From positions 5,704,623 through 5,768,622 of the forward strand of contig OZ038402.1 in assembly GCA_964036045.1 (NCBI GenBank): DNA of 64,000 nucleotides, given 5' to 3'. Position 1 is the stretch's first letter; every line of letters starts with the position of its first letter. This stretch comes from Eutreptiella sp. 'Long Island Sound 2002'. Taxonomy: Eukaryota; Euglenozoa; Euglenophyceae; Eutreptiales; Eutreptiaceae. Made by a program: the position numbers and the translations under genes. The notes beneath the pieces were generated by a model. It was given only the letters and a program-made list of their open reading frames with translations, was not told the DNA's origin and made no database searches. This document shows, in pieces, positions 1 through 12,300 of this stretch.

Positions 1-107
1 ACCTGCCTCCACTTTGTCGTCGTGTGCTTGGCTCAGTGGTCTAAGTGTCAGCCTACTGGGCCCCGTTCGCGGGGTTAACCTCTTTGTCGGCACCGGCTGT
101 GCTCCAG

Positions 108-212
108 GGTTCCGGCCTGAGTCGAGAGCTCGGGCGTGCCGAAAACTCCTCACGGCCTGGAGCTTCCGGCCTCAGTTGAGAGCTCGGGCGGGAAAACTCC
201 TCACGGCTTTGG
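108..212. repeat. Two-unit tandem repeat of about 55 bp
   Basis: Two adjacent units begin with TTCCGGCCT, continue through GAGAGCTCGGGCG and end with AAAACTCCTCACGGC. The second unit is slightly shorter. No coding meaning is apparent. Confidence 0.7.
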
Positions 213-1589
213 CTGGGGTTTATGAGGTGCTTGCTGTTGGGTCTATCGTGTGCTTCAACAGTGATAGTGAAGTGGTGAGGTAAGGCCGAAATGGGGCATT
301 TTCAAATTACGATATGTTTGTTTCTTTCCCTTATTATAAAATGAAAATAAGCATATCGTTTTTCGAAAATATCCTGTTTCGGCGGTACCTGATAAACCCC
401 GGCCAGAGCACACGAATCCTCAATGGCCTAAACCCTTCGCTGGAAGCCAAGCCAAGCTCGTGTGCTTGGTCTTTTGCCCTCAATTACCAGATTCCCCCAT
501 GTAGCAGCGTTTTGGATATGCTCATGTGTGTCTGAGGAGTTTTTGCACCTTCTTGTCGACTTGCCCTCCTGAAAGAACTCCTCCTCTGAACGAAGACGGT
601 TGGGATTCGTGCCGCTATTGGATGCGATGTGACGATGATGTGACCCTGGCTTTGGGGTAATTTCCGAGGATTTAAGGAAGCTAGGTTAGCTTCTCATCTT
701 TTTTGAGATTTGGTTGACTTGTGGCGCTTATAATGCAAAGTTGCATTCCCATGAACGATAGGTAGTGGGTTGTTTGCAGCTTGCCAACAAAGGAGTTGAC
801 CCAAAACTTTCTGCGTGCTCATTTCACCTGAAGGGATATCGTGTTATGAGTGTCATAGTCATCGTTCGGTTGCACTCGCCCTCAATTGCATTTGTGAGCA
901 TCCTTTCTTTAAGATTGTGCCTCTATCCTCTTCATTGGCACTCACATGCTGCCGTCCCTGCAAGTCAACCACTACTTGTTTGTGAAGGCACAAAGTGGAC
1001 CTCTTCTTGCGTTGGAACGCAATTGCTTTGTGTGCACACAAGCCGTGTGTTGATAAGACGGATTGGACCCATCGTACATATTTTACAGTGCTTGTTGTAG
1101 TGGTACATCATGAAAATGTTGCAGGTCAATGGCACATGGTTAGCAAAGGAAAGAAATCCCGCGACATCACAAAAGCACAACTCCTCGCGCATCATGGCCG
1201 TATGACGACTTTTTTGCTGTGTTGTTCAAGGACACAACTGCCATAAAAGGACCCCTCGTACTCATGATTATCGGGACCTCGCAACGTACCACCAAAAGGT
1301 AGGGCAAAATCGTTCTAGCACAACGTCATTCGTGTAGGAGCCTCCAATCGACTTGATGTATTCGACGGAATTGTCCGTTGCTTACCACAATGGACTTGGA
1401 GTTCTTTTTTCAAAAGCACCGAAGGAACACGCAACGATATTTCAACCGCATGCAACAAGCACTAGATCTGAAAGAAGGGACCTTCGGTGCGGATCATCCC
1501 AAATTCTTCTATGTGGATGGTCCAATGCGCAATCTTCATGTTTGGTTCCAACCAAATGTGCCCTCCTGCACCTCCTGCGGTAGGGGAGA

Positions 1590-1780
1590 CGTTGCCGAAC
1601 ATGTCCGTTGCGAATTTGCTCCTTTGCACCATGTGACCAAGGCCACATATTGAGGCCGCTCTTGTGTGAAGTAAAGTGCAACCAAACAATCATCAACCCG
1701 AACCGACCTTGTGTGGTGGGATTCCTACATGATCATTTGATTTGCGTTGTTAGTGCGAAGCGTGCTCTTGTAAGCGGCCA
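1590..1780. repeat. Interspersed repeat fragment, second copy near 36.1-36.3 kb
   Basis: The stretch containing GCCATGTGACCAAGGC and GTGAAGTAAAGTG recurs in the same orientation at about 36122-36320. The two copies differ by substitutions and small indels. The family is unidentified. Neither copy keeps a long shared reading frame, so I treat it as decayed mobile DNA. Confidence 0.55.
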
Positions 1781-2860
1781 TATTTTGACCTCGCAATGAC
1801 TTTTCAAGACTAAGATAGTTGCGGCCAACTTTTAGCTCACCATCCATTTTATTCCATTCGAAGATGGAAGCAGTTGAAGTGTGTGGCAAGTGATGTCATT
1901 ATGTGCTCGCTCTGTTTACGAATGACATTTGAAAGAAATAGTTCCACCTCTTGAGCCATGGATTCGTCGTTGCTCGCTACAACTGTTGGTTAGTAAGGTC
2001 TTTCGACTTACTAGTTTGACATGAAGCCCATGACTACAGGAAAGGGGTGAGGGGCATTGGAGGACGTCTTTTCATTGTGCCCCATTGGAGGACCTTTGGG
2101 CCCAAGGGATAAGATAAGCGGTTGGTAGAGCCCAAGTGATGCCTCCTTTGGCCCTTTGTGTGAGAGAGATTGCATTGCCACCTACCTCTAGGATGTAGTG
2201 AGATGGACATAGAGGTGGGGATCATTTGGGCGAGCGACCTTCAGGCACCTAGAATTTTGTGGCCTCCAACGCCTTTGTAGATGTTGTCCACCTACAGCCA
2301 ATGGAACATGTGGCGGTGTGGAATACGCTGGCATTGTGATTGTTTTCCCTTTTCCGTTGGCTCTATGCATTTGCATTACAAGAATGCCATGAATTATAAT
2401 GTGATGGTCTTCTGGAGGTTGAGTGCGGATGTACTGCTCGACCAGTAAGGGGGGGGGGGCTATTGGTCGATATACGGTACAATACGCCCAACTGATTTGG
2501 AGGCCCTGGAATTGCAAGGGTATGCTTGGCATGGGGGAGGTTTTTTTTGTGGCAACATGGAAGAGGGTATTCCATGTAGTTGGGGGACTATGCAACAACA
2601 CTGCTCTTTGGGTGTCATCAATCGTATCGGTAAGGGGTGTACTAAATGGTACCCCACCAGCCTTCATGGAAATCCCTGCCACGTCTCACCATTGGTCAAC
2701 CACACACCGCGTCCGTTAGCCACGGACAGCCAGCCGTTAACCTCTCACCGTTGCTTGCTTGCCAACCGCCCGTAACAGCCTGTCCCCCCAACCCCAACAT
2801 TAACACGCATGACCCGCCTCTCGCGCCCCTCCGCTGCCCAGCCCCTTTTCTGCCGTGCCC

Positions 2861-3387
2861 ATGGAGCATGCCGACCTGGCGTGCCTCACGGGACAGCCTC
2901 AGTTCCAGGCCCTCTTCGAGAAGTACCGCTCACGCAGTGAAGCGGACTGGCTGGCACTGCTAGCGGTCACCTTCCCCCAAAGCCTGACGCCCGCGCAGGA
3001 GGGCCTGACCCCTGGCACTTCAGAGGAGGGCCCGGGGTCCAAGCGCTCGTCGATCATATCGTGGGTGTCCCCTGCCACGCCGCGGTCCTGTGGTCTGTCG
3101 TCGTTGTCAACGCCGCCGGACGATGGGGAGGCCGGGGGCGCCCACGGGTTGTCGCACTCGCTGTCGGACTCGCTCGGGTCGCAACTCGCGCTGCAGGTGT
3201 TCAAGTCGCAGGTGCCGCCGCACTTCCTGCGCGTGCTCGCCGCGTGCGAGGCGCTGGAGACGACCATCGGCAAGCCCGACGCCGGGCAGACCGACGAGAA
3301 GGAGCGCAAGAGCTTGGATTGGGTGGTGTTGGAGGCCGTGGATCGGCCCGCGTGCAGCAACGGGGGCACGGGCATGTGGTGCCTCAG
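2861..3387 (+). CDS. PIPK exon 1
   Basis: Encodes residues 1-175 plus two bases of codon 176. The exon opens with MEHADLACLTGQPQFQ and includes a Ser/Pro-rich stretch and FKSQVPPHFL. The donor is CTCAG|GTGCTG. The split codon AG|G gives Arg, so the junction reads MWCLR-KYDIS. Extending past this donor leads to a stop within 12 codons. An additional upstream exon cannot be excluded. Confidence 0.75.
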
Positions 3388-6300
3388 GTGCTGGGGCCCG
3401 AGCCCATTGCGCGCAGCCAACTAACCCACGACCTTTGGGAGCTCCCCCGCTCCCTCCCCCTTCCTCCCAACCTCCCACCCTCCCCTCCGTCTGCAAAGGA
3501 GGGGCCTCGCCCCGCCCTCACCGGTGGTATGTGCACGACTGATACCGCGATTAGTTCTGTCACAATAATGCGGCGTGGAGTGCAGTTCAGGTGCGGCCCC
3601 GGGCACTGGGGCGTGGGCAGGGGGGTCCAGAGGGGGTGGGGGGGCTGTAGTTCACTTCCGGACCAGACTTGCCACGAGCGTCTGCCAAGCCAGGCACCAC
3701 CGAGCGGATCTGGGCCCCACTGAGCCATGCACCGGATGCAACAGGTTCCTACTGAGTTCTGGATGTCAGTGGGGCAAGTATTACTGAGTGGCACACAGCA
3801 CAGGGCCGATTCCTAAAGAGACCCAGATTCCCTGCCAGACGCCAGTGGCATGTCTGTTCCGGACCCGAAGCCCAGCGGTGTGGGCAAGGGGGGTCCAGAG
3901 GTGGGGGAGGGGGGGCGTGAAAAATTTTCTCGGGTTTGGGGGTTTCTATGCCTCAGTCCGCAATCCCTGAGGGCTGTCCTGTGGGAACGAGAGACTTCTT
4001 CTTATTTTATGCACTGAGGCCTAAAGTTATCGGTGGCAGGATTCGGTTAAAGGACGGCGGTTGACACTCAGCCGACGGAGGGCGGTGCTTGACTGACGGC
4101 AGTTGATGACCAACCGACGGCGGTTGGCCGATGGTCGACTGCAGTTGATCGCCAGCTGGCGCTCTGCGGAGGCTCGAGGGTACTGGGGGCCAGCAGTTTC
4201 ATCTTTTTCTCATGAAGACAGCCCCCCCAAAAGCCTTGCAAACCCGACTTCCCTGTGGCACTGCGGTGCTGCTGCACTGATTCTGCGGGGCCGCTGTTAA
4301 GTGCCACGGACGGACGGACAGGGCAGGGAGAGGGGCGGGGGAGGGGCTAGAGCCCTTGAAAACTGGGGGGGGCTCTGGGCAAGAAGGTCAGTTGAGGGGC
4401 CATTCATCAATCTCTGCTCAAGGCCCCAACACTTTCTTTTAAGGGGTGGGGGTTTTGAATGTCGCCTTTGGTGTGTTATTCTCGTCTGCAGCGGGCGGCG
4501 CCTACTGGCCGATCTTCATTCGATGCCCTTCCCTTGGACCCTTTCCCTCCACAGGCGGTGGTGCCCATGGGCCTCTCACCGCCTTGTGTCCTTCCTCTTC
4601 CTCCTTGGCCACTCCTTCCCTCTCCAGTTCCCTTTTCCCTTGGTTGGTTGTGCCAATGGAGCCCCGGACTTTACCTGGTTCACTGCTCTGTGTCAGGTCC
4701 ACACAGAGGAGGGCAACAGCCCTCGCCGTTGCGGAGTGGGGGGTGAATGCAGGGGAAATGATGATTTTTCTGGACTCCCGCAATGCGCGGATTCCAGACG
4801 ATCAGTCTCAATTCTTTTTCGAATTTTTGGGTCCGGATGACCTCCCAGGCCTGGGGGTCGGTCCCGGTTGAATTTTGGGGCTCTTGCCAATGGAGCCCGT
4901 TTTGGAGGAGGGGTTGCCTCAGCATACCACCCATTGGATGCGCATGCGACGGTGCACCACGTCCACCGCCGTCACGCTGTACTCTGTGCCATGGTCACCC
5001 GTCTACAACGCCCGCCGTCCTCCGCAATCCACTGGCATCCAGCCCCCCCCCCCCCTGCTTCCCCCGTCTCTCCCTCGCCCCCCCCCCCCCTGCTTCCCTT
5101 TTCACTCTCTCGCGTCCCCCCACCCTCCCCCCGCCCCCATACCAATAAAGCAGCCAAACGAAATCTATCAAAGGGGTTTTGGAGGTCGATTTTAGGCGCA
5201 TACACTTTTTTGGGGGCCTCTGACCCCCCCCCCCCCGTATAGTATCAACCAACCACTAAGCAAAGGCCTGGTGCGGCATGACGCCTGGTTGCGTTGCTGT
5301 CTGCAGCCGGCGGCGCCTATTGGCCCCGCGCCACTCACCGCTGCCCTTCCGTTGATCCCTTTCCCTCCCGTCGGCGGTGGTGCCCATTGGCCTTTCACCA
5401 CCCTGTGCCCTCCCTCTCCCTGCCTTTCCCTCGGTTTAGGAGGGGATTGGGGTTCGATCCACAGATTTGGACCTGGCTGATCTCCGGTACCGACTACGCA
5501 TCATCCCGATTCCCTGAGGAAAAATTTTCTGATGTGGGGGGTTAGGGGGGGGATCAGCCAAAACCCCAGGGAGGAACAGGGCACCTGGGCCTCACACACA
5601 CAGAAACACAGCGAGGCAGGCTATGGACGGCCTGTGGACAGAGGTGTGTGGGCAGCAAAAACAGTCAAACAACCCCGGCAACAACCAGCACATCCTCAAT
5701 ACGCCAACTATTGGGCACCGCTGACACGCAAACGGCACATCCCGCCACATCCAGCACAGCCCCGGCACACCAAACCACTGGGCTCCGCGAACGCGGAAAC
5801 GACACCGGCAGGAGCACCGGCCGCAGCGGCCGACAGAACGCAGCGACCCGACGCAACATGCGAAGGGAAGAACGGGTGACCGTCCAGGGCCCCGTAAAGG
5901 AGCAACAACCCGACGGAATGTCACACAGGGGGGGAGGCAGTTTGACCCCCCCCCCCAAGTATGACGAAGCAAAGGCCTGTGCCGAATCCCCCCCCCTCCC
6001 TTCCTCCCCCGTCTCTCCCCCGCCCCCCCCCCCTCCCTTCCTCCCCCGTCTCTCCCCCGCCCCCCCCCCCCCTCCCTTCCTCCCCCGTCTCTCCCCCGCC
6101 CCCCCCCCCGCTCCCTTCCTCCAGGAAGTACGACATCTCCCCGTGCCAAATGGCCGAGCAGGTCATGGCCGAGATCTACAAGTTCATGTGGGCGCCGTCC
6201 ACCGTGTCGTTGCAGTTCCAGGCCTACGCCGCGGGGGCGTTCCAGCGGCTGGCGGTGGCCCACCCCTGGAACTCCAACTCCCTGTGGCCGCCCGTGGCCC

Positions 6301-9300
6301 CGGTGGTGACGTCCAGCCGCTCGGGCGCGTGGATCTTCCGCAGCAGCGACCAGCGGCTGATCCTCAAGCGCATCTCCGCCGCGGAGAAGGACACGCTGGT
6401 GGCCATCGCCGACGACTACGTGGCGCACGTCACAGGCCCCCAGGACACGCTGCTGTCGCTGATCCTGGGGTGCTACTCGTACTGGGCCGGCGGTCGCACG
6501 CGCTACTTCCTGCTGATGCAGAACTGCTGCCCCCCGCAGGCCCCGGTCACCGCCATCTACGACCTCAAGGGCTCCACCTCCAACCGCTCGGTGCTCGCGG
6601 ACCGCTCCTTCCAGGCCGGCGCCGCGTGCCCGGAGTCGCCCGCCTCGCTGACCCGCCTCGCCGACCCCATGGTCGCGCTCAAGGTGAGTCCCACCCCCGT
6701 GTGCGGGGGCCGCAGCAGTGCACGCGCTCGCTCCCTTTCTCCCCGCCTCCGTCCCTCCCTCCCTCCGTCCCTCCGTCCCTCCCTCCCTCCCTCCCTCCCT
6801 CCCTCCTTGGGTCTGGGTCTGGGTCGGGTCTGGGTGTCGCCTTTTCCGGGGAGACGCCCCCTCTGCCCCCTTACCCTTGTGTGCACCTGCATGCCTATTT
6901 GTTGTGCTGCACCCAGAGCCGGAACCTGAACCAGGCACCTATCCCGGCTTGGCTCGGCCCTGCTCCCGTGTCTCCCGGCTCCTGCGCTATGCTTCTTTGC
7001 TCTTGCCTACTTGAATCTTTAGGCCTACGTCTTTTCGTGATATTTGTGTTTTTGTTGCTCTCTGGTCCGTTGCCCCGCCAAATGGTGGAGGGCTATACCG
7101 TGCTGCCGATGGCGAATGGACTCATTCTCCCCTCTTACCTTGGACGTTGCGGGTTTTTTCGTTTTTTTTTTGTATCCTGCGACCTCGCTCTGCCCTGTGA
7201 GACTGGGTTCTGGGACTCTGCTTCATTTTGGTTGGAGGTGTGTTCTGCTTTTACGGCCCTGCTCTCCTCCTACCACGATAGAAACTGCAGCAGATGTATG
7301 CTCACTGCTGCCACACCATGCATACGGCATACGTTGGGTTCATTGATTCCTGAGACCATGCCCTGCCCTGAGTAACCTAGTCTTGTGGACCGGCCGACCG
7401 TGATGAGCTCCCATATCCCAAGACGCACCTTTGCCCTCCCCTCGGCATGAAATACTGCCCCCTGTGAAATGCGACACATCCAATGGTCAATTGCCCATCA
7501 ACCTCATTGTTGTCTTTGTGCGCCACTCCCATGGTCTGGCAGGCATGCTACCTGCGCATTGCAGTCCGCACTTTGGATGGGAACCACTGACAAAAATCAG
7601 GACCAGGCGCTGGCGTTATATGGGCAGAAAAAACGGAAGTTGCTGCAGGGCAAACGGCCCACCGCTGTAGCACGATCCCCAAGTGTAGCCGCCCTTAGGG
7701 ACACTTAGCTGAATATATTGAAGAACACATCTGCCCGAGCCAGCCGACTCATACTGAAAACTGGCCTGCCTGGCAGGGAGGTAACATCAATGATTGGCCT
7801 GTGCGTGCCTGTCGCCGTGCACTAACGTGCCAGGATTGCTGCATGATGGCGCCATACCAGCATGTGCCTCACGCCAGCCACCTGCACGTAGTCTACGGCC
7901 ATATATTATACCTGAAGGAAGACCAGAAATGACAACCCACAACATCAGGTGGACCTTGCAGATGCACCATTTAGGCGGCAACAGCCAGTGCGCATGCACT
8001 GTATATCGACCAGAGAGTGAAGCCATCCCCAACACTATTCAGCCACAGGCGGGCTGCTATCTCCAATGCTTACGATCACCCAGAAACCCAGAAACGAAGG
8101 AGGTCCTCTGCTGCCACGACCGCCCCGACGACGCCCTCTGCTGAGCCCTCTGCTCATAGAACTTTTGGCCTGCAGAGATCACAACGCCCTTGCCCTTGGC
8201 CGTCGGGTGCTCGGGCTGACCGCGAATCGCCTGCGCCAGAGCCTGCATATGCCTGGACCTCGACACGACCACTGATACTGCTGCTCCTCGGATCTTCAAG
8301 CGGCGTTCCTCCTGTCCGTCCGGGAACATGCGCTGCACTGAGGCGGCATCCACACAGAGGTTCAGTCGGTCCTGGGCCTTGCCATCGCACGCCCCAGCCA
8401 GCAAGGAGTACATGTTCGCGAGGTTGTTGAAGGTGAACTCGGCATTGACGAACTTGGCAACTGTGGCTGGATCTGCCCCTCTGAGGCATGTCAAGGTGAT
8501 CACTTCAATGCTCTGCGAGGCGGTCGTGACATCCTGGTAGTCTGGGCCTTTCTTTTCATCTTCCGACCCAGACCAATCCTCACCATGCTTCAGGGCTCTG
8601 AGCTGCTTATGGAGCTTGCGCAGCTCCTTCTGGTGCTGTGCATCCTTCTGCTCCGCCCCCGCCGTGTCGTCGCCGTCTGCGTCAACCCTGACCGCTGCCG
8701 CCCGGTCTTTGGCTTTCTGGTCATCGTCTCGCTTGCGCTGATCCTCACGGCGCTGTCGGTCGGCCTCGCGCTTGCGCTCACGTTCCACTTCAGCATCCCT
8801 CGCCCTCTCTTGCACGCCCAAGCGCTCCCTCTCGTTGCGCAACCGGACGATCTCCCGAACGATATTTGTGACGCAATCATCAATGATGCCCATCCCGTCG
8901 GCGGTGTTCTGGTCATCAAGCACTTGCTGCATGACTTTGGGCACATCGTCCAACTCTCCTTGCATGATGTCCATGACTCTGACTGTGGTGTTGGTGGCAC
9001 GGATGTAGTCCCAGTGGTCCAGCACTACCCTGTACCATACTCCCATCTCGGACGTGTCCTGCGGGGCGAACTTCAGCATGACCTTGCGGGACTGGGCTTT
9101 TTGCTTGTCAATGTTCTCATCCTCCGTCAACGGTTTGGACTTTGGCGGCTGTGCTGCTGCTGGGCGATCAGCGACTTCAAAACCACATTCCGTCATTGCA
9201 CGCACAATCTGGGGGCGCCACAACGGCTGGTTCCACTCTGACGCCTGGAACTGCTTGTGTACATCGTATCCTGCATATTTTTCAGACGGACGCATCGTAC

Positions 9301-12300
9301 CTGCCACCACTTTGAACGCGACCTCCAGCTTCTTGATCAAGGGAATGCCCTCCATCGTGGTCAGGTCTGCGTCCTCATCACAGCCGGCCTCCCTCAGAAT
9401 CCGTCGCTGGTCAGGGCCCGGCAACATGGCAAGAGCTGCACCATACGACCGCACCGCGCAGAGCTCGTCAGACGCCTGCAGGTTAGCACGAAGCAACTCT
9501 GGGACCAGCGTGTCCGTCAATAGGTGCAGAGCCAGTAACCTAGACGGTGCTCTCCAGGCTTGATCTGCGGCCTTGGACACGACCTCCTGGTACTCGGATG
9601 TCCTTCACAGCCCCGTCGATGTCCTTCCACTTCAGCAGGGCTCCTGTACCATCACTGCCGCGCGACACAGATACCCAGGACCTCAGCGTGTCCGGGCGGA
9701 CGGCTCCTTGAAGCGGCGGCATTGCTATACAACGAACTGAGCAACAGCACATTCAATAGCACGTCGACCCACTCCAGCAATCAAGGCTAACACTTCCGAT
9801 CGGGGCATGCACGACTCTACTTGGTTCTTTGCACATCGCGCTCCGGTGTCTATGTATGCTGGCCGCACACTTCATCGAACCGACGTTACTTCACGCAATG
9901 CACTCGTCGCACCCACGTACAAACCACCAAGGGTACTGTGGTACCCCTCCTGCCTTTGCGCAGGGCCATACTTTCCTCTGTATCCCAGATACCAGGGGCC
10001 ACGCCCCCTCCTGCACCTCCGCAGGGCCCGTAACATGACGCTGTACTTGACTCTGCGTTCTTGCCAGGTCACACGTCGCACTGTAACCCAGCTCCAGAGG
10101 CCCTGCCCCCTCCCGCACCGGTGCAGGGTATGCTTCAGTTTATAGGGGTCTATCACCACAGGGCATTGCCCCTCCCGGCTAAAGCCGGGGATGCTCTCAG
10201 CACATCTGGGCTGGGACCAAGTCGCCCGATGATGGTTGTTGAGGCAGATGACGCGGTCCACTCTCTCTACAGGGCTGGGACCCAGACGCCCGATGGTGGT
10301 GGGGTGGAAGCCGGCCGGCAGTGCACGCAACAGCACTCTCACTTCCGTGTACGCAGAGGTCCACAGTAGCGGCAGGCGCAGCACCATCCTGCATGCGCTC
10401 TGAGCCGGGCTCCTTGTCAGTGGCATCCCGAGCACACACAGCCGAGTAACCACACGTTCTCTGCTGTCCAGGGCCGAAGAACCCTGGTACCTTTCCTGCG
10501 TTCTTGCCGGGTTGCACGTCGCATTGTAACTCCAGCTCCAGAGGCCCTGCCCCCTCCTGCACTGGTGCAGGGCACGCTTCAGTTTATGGGGGTATATCGC
10601 CACAGGGCGTTGCCCCTCCCGGCCATGGTCGGGGATGCTCGCAGCACACCAGCCGTGCACGCAACAGCACTCTCATATCCGTGTAAGCAGCGGTCCACAG
10701 TAGCGGCAGGCGCAACACCATCCTGCATGCGCCCTCAGCTGGGCTCCTTGTCAGTGGCATTCCGAGCACACACAGCCGAGGAGCCATAGATTGCCCTGCC
10801 TTGTAAGCGGAGCAGAGGTCCCCAGATCCCCAGATGCACGCCGCCGTTGCTCCTTGCAGGCTCCATCCACGACGTTGCTGCCACTCTCGCACCAGTGCAT
10901 CGTCCTGTCGATGGCCACGCTGCACCCACGCTTCTTCGTCGCTTTCTCGTCGTCATCATCGCCCGCTGTCCTTCACACCCAGTGCCACACGCTACGTCGA
11001 AGGTGCGGCAGTGCGGCTGTGCGGAACGGCACTCGTTGTTGACTCTGTTCACCGGCCCATCGCTGAGACACGGCTGCACATAAGCAACAAGACGAGTGCG
11101 CACCTTAGATCACAAATGCATGCATTTGGGGTGCGGGTAAGGACGGAGAACCCTCCCTGCCTCCCTCCCTCTGTCCCTCCGTCCCTCCCTCCCCCCCTCC
11201 CTCCCTCCCTCCCTCCCTCCCTCCCTCCCTCCCTCCCCCCCCCCCCCTCCCTCCCTCCCTCCCTCCCTCCCTCCCTCCCTCCCTCCCTCCCTCTGTCCCT
11301 CCGTCCCTCCCTCCCTCCCTCCCTCCCTCCCTCCCTCCCTGGATCTGGACCTCCCTCCCTCCCTCCCCCCCCCCTCCCTCCCTCCCTCCCTCCCTCCCTC
11401 CCTCCCTCCCTCCGTCCCTCCCTCTCTCCCTCCCTCTGTCCCTCCCTCCCTCCCTCCCTCCGTCCCTCCCTCCGTCCCTCCCTCCCTCCCTCTGTCCCTC
11501 CCTCCCTCTGTCCCTCCGTCCCTCCCCCCCCCCCTCCCTAGACATACATCCCTCGACATACTAGACCGACATGCCTCGACATAGACAAATCTGGCGCCTT
11601 ACACTACACCTATGCAGGGCGACGCATACAGCCCACAGCCACAGTCCTTGAGGTAGGCCAAGGCACAAGCAGCAAGGCCATGTGCTGCATAGCCGTGGTG
11701 CAAGCAAACCCCACACTAGAGCAACAGGGGTGGTACACAGGGGCCGAAGCCTACTGCTGGGTGCAAAAGGCAGTGACAAGGTGGAGGTCAGAGGAATACA
11801 CCATCATGTGCCTGTCCCGCGGGCAGCAAGCCGCAGGGTGGGCACAAGCAGTACTTCATGCCATTGACCGACTGAATCACGTCTAACCCGCTGCTGCCCT
11901 GACACAGCAGCCAAGGGAGGAGCCAAGAGGCATGCGCCGTTTCAACAGCAGCAGCAATTGAGGGCCTGGCCACCACAGTGGCATGATGCAAGGAGGGGAA
12001 AAGGTAAAGGATGATACTGGAAAGCAACACGCAAGAACAAACATGCTGGAGCGTTCTGGGTGGCCGAGTAGATGAATGATTTGAACTGCAAGCCAGGGCA
12101 GTGCCCTGTTGCGTGCAAGGGGGGAATGTGCAAGCCACATGAAGAATGATCACCAAGCAAACCTTAAATACCAACCCCAGAAGACACTGGACCCTGGGCA
12201 GACGGTGTAGCGCACCGATCTACTCGCGGCACATCCCTCCCTCCCTCCCTCCCTCCCTCCCTCCTTCCCTCCCTCCCTCCCTCCCTGGGTCTGGGTCTGG

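Larger units (their letters stand above)
1..2860. other. Region upstream of the PIPK gene, no convincing gene
   Basis: All ORFs here are short, overlap on both strands and show no recognisable domain. The region holds a two-copy tandem repeat near its start and a diverged interspersed repeat around 1590-1780. A run of G at about 2449-2459 precedes a pyrimidine-rich stretch leading to the PIPK start. A promoter for the kinase must lie here if 2861 is the true start, but I can point to no TATA box or other element. Confidence 0.5.
3388..6124 (+). other. PIPK intron 1 (2.7 kb), repeat-filled
   Basis: The intron starts GTGCTGG and ends CTTCCTCCAG. It contains a duplicated segment of about 130 bp, long C-runs, a 115-bp interspersed repeat and a polypyrimidine minisatellite running into the acceptor. 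Long ORFs here are low-complexity shadows. Confidence 0.75.
7162..11153 (-). mobile_element. Internally deleted non-LTR retrotransposon, copy 1
   Basis: Related to the full-length element at 12922-23541 at both ends. The T-run at 7162-7171 is its poly(A) tail on the minus strand. The 3' region, 5' leader and gag-like part are shared. Endonuclease, RT, RNase H and zinc finger are missing: the gag Lys/Gly tract joins directly to sequence that in the full copy surrounds the end of the ORF. It looks like a non-autonomous derivative. CCCTC repeats flank the 5' end. Confidence 0.8.

Noticed and set aside
5592..6938. Minus-strand ORF of 448 codons
   Set aside because: It reads the complement of PIPK exon 2 and of polypyrimidine arrays. 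Composition is Gly/Arg-rich with no domain.
5648..7375. Plus-strand ORF of 575 codons
   Set aside because: It crosses exon 2 in the wrong frame and runs through CCCT arrays and repeat L1. The kinase motifs are in the other frame.
11105..11559. Gly/Arg/Glu- and Pro/Ser-rich ORFs over the CCCTC array
   Set aside because: Simple-sequence translation artefacts.
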